In this document: piece by piece, positions 59,299 through 64,000 of the stretch
How the letters are laid out: every line of letters begins with the position of its first letter
Numbering within the stretch: the stretch's first letter is position 1
Source: Oxobacter pfennigii
GTDB lineage: Bacteria > Bacillota > Clostridia > Clostridiales > Oxobacteraceae
Direction: 5' to 3'
Assembly: GCF_001317355.1 (NCBI RefSeq)
Contig: NZ_LKET01000028.1
Coordinates: forward strand, 202,057-266,056
Length of the DNA: 64,000 nucleotides
The notes under the pieces: generated by a model
What the model was told of the DNA's origin: nothing
The model's input: only the letters and a program-made list of their open reading frames with translations
The model's database searches: none
Translations under genes and position numbers: made by a program

Positions 59299-59703
59299 TT
59301 ACTCAAGGTCTTGAATATTCATTTTCTCTAACTGACTATTCTTTCTGATGTTTTCCCTGCAAGCAAAGTAAACTATTAATAATATAGCGGTAGGAATGTT
59401 ATATAAAAGAAAAACAATAAGCATTTGAAAAATAGCAGTACCAGTGTTCATAATTGGTTGTTTGTGCTGTTCAATTATACTTTCTTCAATTACTGTTCCA
59501 TCTGGAGCAAGTTGTTGCATTGTGAGTTCTCCGCTCGTGTACATAGGCGTATTTCCCAAAACAACAATTAGTGAAAAAATTAGACAGATCATAGGTAATA
59601 TAAGCCCAAACCATTTGCTTTTTCGTTTCGATAAAAATATTTGAAGTAAAATTCCTCCGATAACGAAAATAAGTAAAAAAAATATATTCTTTGATATAAG
59701 CAT
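59299..59703 (-). CDS. Three-TM membrane protein next to a DUF2089 regulator
   Basis: The 134-residue protein has two TM helices at its N-terminus (IFFLLIFVIGGILLQIFL, WFGLILPMICLIFSLIVVLG), a short extracellular loop (NTPMYTSGELTMQQLAPDGT) and one more helix (IFQMLIVFLLYNIPTAILLI) with a basic tail. AAAGGAG precedes the ATG at 59703, one base from the stop of the DUF2089 gene, so the two are translationally linked. I do not recognise the family. The pair resembles the YxlF/YdfR-type small membrane-regulator modules of Firmicutes. Confidence 0.78.
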   Translation of the reverse strand: MLISKNIFFLLIFVIGGILLQIFLSKRKSKWFGLILPMICLIFSLIVVLGNTPMYTSGELTMQQLAPDGTVIEESIIEQHKQPIMNTGTAIFQMLIVFLLYNIPTAILLIVYFACRENIRKNSQLEKMNIQDLE

Positions 59704-59704
59704 A

Positions 59705-60004
59705 TTACAGCTCTCCTTTCATTTTTTTGTATTCTGAAATCAAGAGTTTAGCTGTATCAAAATCCAACTTATCATTGACGGCAAGTCGTTTGATTAGAGC
59801 AATATACGGCTCTCTCGCTGTATCATCACTTATTTGAATTTTCTGTATTAGTTTATCAAGTCTAAGTCTTACCGTAGGGTAGGTAACACCGTATTGACTT
59901 GCAATCTCTTTCAATGATCCAGAAGCCAAAAGAAATTTTTTGATAAATGATATATCTTCATCATCGAGATTTAACATCCATTCAGGTACAATTTCTATTG
60001 CCAC
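59705..60004 (-). CDS. DUF2089-family transcriptional regulator
   Basis: GTG start at 60002-60004 (AAAGGAGG upstream). The 99-residue product contains the DUF2089 helix-turn-helix (DISFIKKFLLASGSLKEIAS, then QYGVTYPTVRLRLDKLIQKI) and a C-terminal helical part. Members such as YdfR-type proteins regulate an adjacent membrane protein. Lies one base upstream of the three-TM gene and was preceded by a promoter region in the AT-rich 60005-60080 interval. Confidence 0.87.
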   Translation of the reverse strand: MAIEIVPEWMLNLDDEDISFIKKFLLASGSLKEIASQYGVTYPTVRLRLDKLIQKIQISDDTAREPYIALIKRLAVNDKLDFDTAKLLISEYKKMKGEL

Positions 60005-60085
60005 TTAATCTCCTCCTTTAAATAAAATTCATTATATGCTTTAACATTATTAAAGTCAAGTAGTAAGATTAAGCTTAATAAAATA

Positions 60086-60113
60086 ACGACAGATGAGTAA
60101 CCTCACCTGTCGT
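60086..60113 (-). terminator. Terminator downstream of tRNA-Arg
   Basis: Arms ACGACAGxTGAG / CTCAxCTGTCGT with loop of four bases; on the minus strand followed by TTATTTTATT. It lies 108 bases after the 3' end of tRNA-Arg and ahead of the DUF2089 promoter region. Confidence 0.75.
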
Positions 60114-60221
60114 TTGACAAAACTAATATAAATAATCTGAAATTCGAATATATTTTAAGTATAACATAAACAATCAGGCTAAGACAGATACAATTCTACA
60201 TCCATTTTAGCCTGATAACCT

Positions 60222-60298
60222 TGGTGCGCCCGACAGGATTCGAACCTGCGACCTACTGACTCGGAATCAGGAACTCTATCCAACTGAGCTACGGGCGC
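60222..60298 (-). tRNA. tRNA-Arg (anticodon CCG)
   Basis: Acceptor GCGCCCG pairs with CGGGCGC, with the CCA encoded. D-arm GCTCAGTTGGATAGAG. T-loop GGTTCGAATCC. The anticodon loop TTCCGAG gives anticodon CCG for CGG codons. The outermost anticodon-stem pair (27-43) is a C-T mismatch, otherwise the fold is standard. 77 bases. Confidence 0.9.
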
Positions 60299-60370
60299 GT
60301 ATTTGTATTATTAATATTAGCATACTGATAAACAAAAATCAAATTATTAAGAAGGTTTATAGGATTAAAC

Positions 60371-60389
60371 AAAAAAGGCCTTATGGCCT
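60371..60389 (-). terminator. Terminator after tRNA-Gln
   Basis: Minus strand AGGCC-ATAA-GGCCT followed by TTTTTTG (60376-60371), 12 bases downstream of the first tRNA-Gln. Confidence 0.83.
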
Positions 60390-60400
60390 CTCTTATATAG

Positions 60401-60476
60401 TGGCTGCCGATGCAGGACTCGAACCTACACATCCCTGATCCAGAGTCAGGTGCCTTACCAATTTGGCTAATCGGCA
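60401..60476 (-). tRNA. tRNA-Gln (anticodon CTG), downstream copy
   Basis: 76 bases with encoded CCA. Acceptor TGCCGAT/ATCGGCA, anticodon stem CCTGA/TCAGG, loop CTCTGGA (anticodon CTG), T-loop GGTTCGAGTCC. Identical to the copy at 60586-60661. Confidence 0.93.
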
Positions 60477-60585
60477 ATATAAACCAGTTCATTTACTTTT
60501 AGCTGTAAAATATATTATAAACTCTTAAGAAAACATAGTCAATATATTAATATATTACTTAGATGAAAGTAATTGGATAAATAAA

Positions 60586-60661
60586 TGGCTGCCGATGCAG
60601 GACTCGAACCTACACATCCCTGATCCAGAGTCAGGTGCCTTACCAATTTGGCTAATCGGCA
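60586..60661 (-). tRNA. tRNA-Gln (anticodon CTG), upstream copy
   Basis: Identical in sequence to 60401-60476, separated from it by 109 AT-rich bases. CCA is encoded. A tandem duplication of a single-isoacceptor gene. Confidence 0.93.
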
Positions 60662-60792
60662 ACAACATTGATAATTATATAATGTATTAAAATAAAAATC
60701 AATAAGTTTTTAACTTAAATTTAAGAAATATCACCATTTATTACTATCTTATTATTTGTTAATTTATGTTTATTTTATACAATGAGAAACCG

Positions 60793-62625
60793 CTATTCAA
60801 AAGCAATATAGTCTCTATATTTTTCAATAGTTGCTTCATCTGTCTCTACAGTTATTACTGCTGCTATTTCATCATATTCTTCTGATAGGACGGTGCATTC
60901 CTTATATAAATAAGATTTTAAACCCATCTTGTCGTAAGGCAGCCTTATTTCTACCTTTTTAAGCTTATCATAGAGCCTTTGTTCTATCATTGAAATCAAA
61001 TCTTCAATGCCTGTTCCATAGAGGGCGGATATCTCCGCTACGTTTTCATGATTTTCATAAAGAAGATTTAAACCATCGGCAAATTCGATTTTATCAACCT
61101 TGTTAAGTGCCAGGATTGTAGGTTTATCCAATGCATTCAGCTGTCCTAATACATTATTTACAGCCTTAATCTGCTCATGAGCGTTTGGTGCGCTGGCATC
61201 CACCACATGAATAAGCAGATCCGAATATGCTACTTCTTCTAGTGTAGCCCTGAAAGCGTCTACCAGGTCATGAGGCAGCTTTCTAATAAAGCCTACTGTA
61301 TCTGAAACCAGTATTTCTCTGCCATTTGGAAGTTTTATGGATCTGGTTGTAGGATCTAATGTGGCAAATAGCATATCTGCTTCCAATACATCTTCCTTTT
61401 TAACCTGGGAATCTGTCTGAAAGTCATGAGCCAGTCTGTTCCTTAAAGTGGACTTCCCTGAATTTGTATATCCGATTAATGATACAATGGGGATTGAATT
61501 AGACATTCTTTTAGCTCTTTGAATTTCCCTGTTCTTTTTAACCTCATTAAGGCCTTTCTCCAGTTCATTAATTCTTTCTCTTATATGCCTTCTGTCAACC
61601 TCAAGCTTCTTTTCTCCCGGTCCCCTGGTACCTATTCCCCCTCCTGTTCTTGATAAAACCTTACCTAAACCAATCAATCTGGGAAGCCTGTATTTAAGCT
61701 GTGCAAGCTCTACCTGAAGTTTTCCTTCCATTGTCAAAGCCCTGCTGGCAAATATATCAAGAATAAGGGTGGTTCTGTCTATAACTTTTGCACCTATGGT
61801 TTCTTCCAAGTTCCTTACCTGAGCCCCCGATAATTCATCATCAAATATAACGGTATCAATGTCATAGGATTGGGTTACCAGACTCACTTCCATGGCTTTA
61901 CCTGACCCTATGTAGTATGCTGTATCGACTTTGCTTCGCTTTTGAAGTATTTTTCCTGCAACTTCAGCACCAGAAGCTTCGGCAAGCTCACTTAATTCGT
62001 CTAATAAATCCTCATCACTTCCCATACCGTCAGGTGTATTTAATCCTATTAAAAGCACTCTTTCTTTTCTCTCGTCCTCAGTAACTGATGCTGTATCTGC
62101 AATGATGTGTTTCTCAATCTCTTTTATGACATTTAATATATTGATGCTTAATATTGTATTCAAATCATAAGGACCTAATATGTTATATTTTTCTGTCAGA
62201 GCACCTTCCACTGGATAGAGATAACCGGTATAAACATTAGTAACCTTTGAACCTTCTATGCCGGCTGCAGCTATACAATCGAGACGCAAATTTATCAAGG
62301 CGGATATATCCACTTCAGATAAATTTCCGTTGCCGCCCGGATGGGTATGTATGCATCTTACCCCTGACAGCCTTCTGTTTCCCCTTCTGAAGCTTATTAT
62401 AGGCAGGCTGACTGTGGCAAAATCGCCTATGGATACATCAACCACCTTGCCTCTCCTGTTTATAAAAACCGATATCTCCTTATTTATGGCTGAAGTAACT
62501 TCAGCCATAACATCGAGTATTTCAGAACTTATTAATTCTTCTATGCTTACGTTTATATCGTAAAGACCATCCAACCTTTCCAAATATGAATCTTTTATGC
62601 CCGTCACGTTTCCATTTACTCTCAT
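60793..62625 (-). CDS. hflX: GTPase HflX with N-terminal JAMM-like domain
   Basis: The 610-residue protein has an HflX domain (SGAEVAGKILQKRSKVDTAY, GPGEKKLEVDRRHIRERINE) and a G domain with G1 GYTNSGKST (about residue 383), G3 DTVGFI (about 440) and G4 NKVD (about 507). HflX rescues or splits stalled ribosomes. The N-terminal 185 residues are an extension, also seen in other clostridial HflX proteins, that includes IHTHPGGNGNLSEVDISALI at about residue 90. The H-x-H-P-G-G-x(5)-S-x-x-D pattern is that of RadC/JAMM metal sites. An upstream glutamate is available (AEVTSAINKE). The RadC-like activity is an inference. Confidence 0.92.
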   Translation of the reverse strand: MRVNGNVTGIKDSYLERLDGLYDINVSIEELISSEILDVMAEVTSAINKEISVFINRRGKVVDVSIGDFATVSLPIISFRRGNRRLSGVRCIHTHPGGNGNLSEVDISALINLRLDCIAAAGIEGSKVTNVYTGYLYPVEGALTEKYNILGPYDLNTILSINILNVIKEIEKHIIADTASVTEDERKERVLLIGLNTPDGMGSDEDLLDELSELAEASGAEVAGKILQKRSKVDTAYYIGSGKAMEVSLVTQSYDIDTVIFDDELSGAQVRNLEETIGAKVIDRTTLILDIFASRALTMEGKLQVELAQLKYRLPRLIGLGKVLSRTGGGIGTRGPGEKKLEVDRRHIRERINELEKGLNEVKKNREIQRAKRMSNSIPIVSLIGYTNSGKSTLRNRLAHDFQTDSQVKKEDVLEADMLFATLDPTTRSIKLPNGREILVSDTVGFIRKLPHDLVDAFRATLEEVAYSDLLIHVVDASAPNAHEQIKAVNNVLGQLNALDKPTILALNKVDKIEFADGLNLLYENHENVAEISALYGTGIEDLISMIEQRLYDKLKKVEIRLPYDKMGLKSYLYKECTVLSEEYDEIAAVITVETDEATIEKYRDYIAFE

Positions 62626-62783
62626 AATATCACCAGCCTGTATGTTTATTGCATTTTTTGACTTGCTATATTAGTTTACCATATTAATATAATATTTAGT
62701 ATTCGGACTTGTAATTATTATTTTGCATATAAAATTAAAAAATGCTTAATTTAAATACATAATAATTAGCGAGGAGAATCTTA

Positions 62784-63716
62784 ATGGATGACAAGATGCG
62801 AATAGTATTGGGTAAAAAGGCATCAAATGTGGCACTTATAGTCAATATATGCCTTATGCTTTCAAAGGTTTTTACCGGTTTCTTAGCTCACAGCACTGCA
62901 ATAATTGCCGATGCTTTCAATAATGGCACTGATATATTTGCTACCTTGGTAGTATTCGGAGGACTTAGAATTGCCTATTTGCCTCCAGATGAAAAACATC
63001 ACTACGGTCATGCGAAAGCAGAATCTGTTGTATCTAAAATTGTAGCTTTGATAATTATGCTCACAGGTTTTTTCATAGGCTGGAGTGCTGTAAAACAGAT
63101 AATTTCCTTTGAGCTTGATACTCCCGGTTCGTTAGCCATATATGTATCCGCTGCTTCAATTTTAGCTAAGTTCTTTTTATATAAATATACAAATAGAATA
63201 GGCAATTCAATAGGCAGCTCATCCATTGTCGCAGATTCATACAATCACCGCTCAGATGTCCTGGCATCTTTGTCTGCCATGGTTGGAATCGCAGGAGCAA
63301 GGCTAGGCTACCCTATACTTGACCCTATTGCCGGTATTATAGTATCTGCAATTATTTTAAAGACAGGGATTTCTATTTATATTGATGCAATCGAGAGCCT
63401 GATGGACACTGCACCAAATGCCGAAACCATAAAATCCATAGAAAAAAGCGCTGAAAATACCCGTGGTGTTATTGAAGTAAACGACCTGAAAGCAAGAAAG
63501 CATGGGGCTAAATACTGGGTGGATTTGAAAATATGTGTCGATAAGGATATTACTGTCGAGGAAGGCCACAACATAGCCTCAAATACCAAGGCAAATATTA
63601 TTAATAATATTGAAGATATTGCCAATGTTTTGGTACATGTAAATCCCTGCCACAGAGTTGAAGAAAATAAAAAATATGATTGTATAAACTGCAAAAGAGA
63701 AAATTCAGTCCAATAA
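62784..63716 (+). CDS. Cation diffusion facilitator (CDF/MamM-like) metal exporter
   Basis: The 310-residue protein has six TM segments with the metal-site residues in TM2 (AIIADAFNNGTDIFATLVVF) and TM5 (ADSYNHRSDVLASLSAMVGI), the GHAKAE motif (KHHYGHAKAESVVSKIVALI) and a cytosolic C-terminal domain (VNDLKARKHGAKYWVDLKIC). It exports divalent cations such as Mn, Zn or Fe. The C-terminus is Cys/Lys-rich (YDCINCKRENSVQ). AGGAG precedes the ATG; divergent from hflX over 158 bases of AT-rich DNA. A terminator follows at once. Confidence 0.93.
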   Translation: MDDKMRIVLGKKASNVALIVNICLMLSKVFTGFLAHSTAIIADAFNNGTDIFATLVVFGGLRIAYLPPDEKHHYGHAKAESVVSKIVALIIMLTGFFIGWSAVKQIISFELDTPGSLAIYVSAASILAKFFLYKYTNRIGNSIGSSSIVADSYNHRSDVLASLSAMVGIAGARLGYPILDPIAGIIVSAIILKTGISIYIDAIESLMDTAPNAETIKSIEKSAENTRGVIEVNDLKARKHGAKYWVDLKICVDKDITVEEGHNIASNTKANIINNIEDIANVLVHVNPCHRVEENKKYDCINCKRENSVQ

Positions 63717-63743
63717 AAAAATACGCACATATGCGTATTTTTT
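63717..63743 (+). terminator. Terminator after the CDF gene
   Basis: AATACGCA / TGCGTATT stem with a 4-base loop and a long T-run (63738-63744) on the plus strand; A-run on the left makes it bidirectional, so it also ends the tRNA-Asn transcript. Confidence 0.87.
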
Positions 63744-63746
63744 TAT

Positions 63747-63821
63747 TGGCTCCTTGGATTGGATTCGAACCAACAACCCTCCGGTTAACAGCCGGATGCT
63801 CCACCATTGAGCTACCAAGGA
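63747..63821 (-). tRNA. tRNA-Asn (anticodon GTT)
   Basis: 75 bases with encoded CCA. Acceptor TCCTTGG/CCAAGGA, anticodon stem TCCGG/CCGGA, loop CTGTTAA (anticodon GTT), T-loop GGTTCGAATCC. Located just after a 5S rRNA, as in many clostridial rrn operons. Confidence 0.94.
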
Positions 63822-63874
63822 ATATTGGTATGTGCAAAACACATACCTTAGAGTTCGCTGCTGTGAACTCTCTA

Positions 63875-63991
63875 TACCGGCGACGACTTACTCTTCCACC
63901 ACGCTTCCATGGCAGTACCATCAGCGTACCCAGGCTTAACCTACGTGTTCGGTATGGGAACGGGTGTGACCCTGGGGCTATTGCCACCGAT
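63875..63991 (-). rRNA. 5S ribosomal RNA
   Basis: The minus strand reads the conserved 5S core: CCCATACCGAACACG, then the loop region GTACTGCCATGGAAGCG and 3' GTGGAAGAGTAAGTCGTCG. The ends pair imperfectly. A hairpin (AGAGTTC / GAACTCT, 63849-63872) between it and the tRNA-Asn is a likely processing site. The 16S/23S genes would be to the right, outside the window. Confidence 0.93.
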
Positions 63992-64000
63992 TATGATAAC

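Noticed and set aside
60289..60492. 67-codon minus-strand open frame
   Set aside because: It runs through the tRNA-Gln gene and has no coding character.

Overview
The window appears to come from a strictly anaerobic Firmicute of the class Clostridia. The chromosomal part is AT-rich, its ribosome-binding sites are strong GGAGG type, and its nearest recognisable families (HflX, a cation-diffusion facilitator, BlaI/M56, a nitrogenase-like/corrinoid methyltransferase cluster) are clostridial in flavour. The species cannot be fixed from the sequence alone.

About 85% of the window (roughly 1-54744) looks like one large GC-richer integrative and conjugative element (ICE) of the Tn1549/CTn2 type, read almost entirely on the minus strand. 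In transcription order, from high to low coordinates, it carries: ParA-ParB partition genes; a TOPRIM/DUF3991 protein, a phage-type antirepressor, PcfB and the VirD4 coupling protein; a type IV secretion core (Maff2, VirB6-like, SpoVG-like, MT-A70 methylase, PrgI, VirB4, M23 hydrolase, DUF4315, DUF4366); topoisomerase III; a full Tad/Flp-type pilus set (CpaB, TadZ, TadA, TadB, TadC, three tandem pilin-like genes, two pseudopilin-like genes, a 1043-residue CARDB surface protein and a CpaA-like prepilin peptidase); an ArdC/DUF3849/TTRAP accessory block; a 3285-residue methylase-helicase; then MobC, an Xre/SLOG regulatory pair and the relaxase. The right end cuts a BlaR1-like M56 gene near 54744/54745. 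No integrase is seen. It is presumably beyond the left edge, which makes the 0-8.5 kb block (AlpA-like HTH, 12-TM LuxR regulator, zinc-ribbon membrane protein, a 1058-residue exported protein and three lipoproteins) probable cargo.

The chromosome to the right holds the M56 remnant with blaI, a decaying cluster of a corrinoid methyltransferase (intact), a nitrogenase-like subunit (several frameshifts) and ABC transporter remnants, a DUF2089 pair, tRNA-Arg, two identical tRNA-Gln, hflX, a CDF transporter, tRNA-Asn and a 5S rRNA.

The most interesting signals are: (1) a short C-terminal K/R-P-S-(I/V/L)-x-x-x-L tail shared by eight otherwise unrelated ICE proteins; (2) a Tad pilus module embedded in a conjugative element; (3) an exact 10-3-10 dyad repeated three times around the mobilisation genes; (4) a relaxase whose expected ATG reads ACG; (5) a highly folded 190-bp region next to the relaxase; and (6) a 26-bp perfect palindrome carrying opposed -10 boxes. 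All functional statements come from reading motifs by eye; no database search was run.
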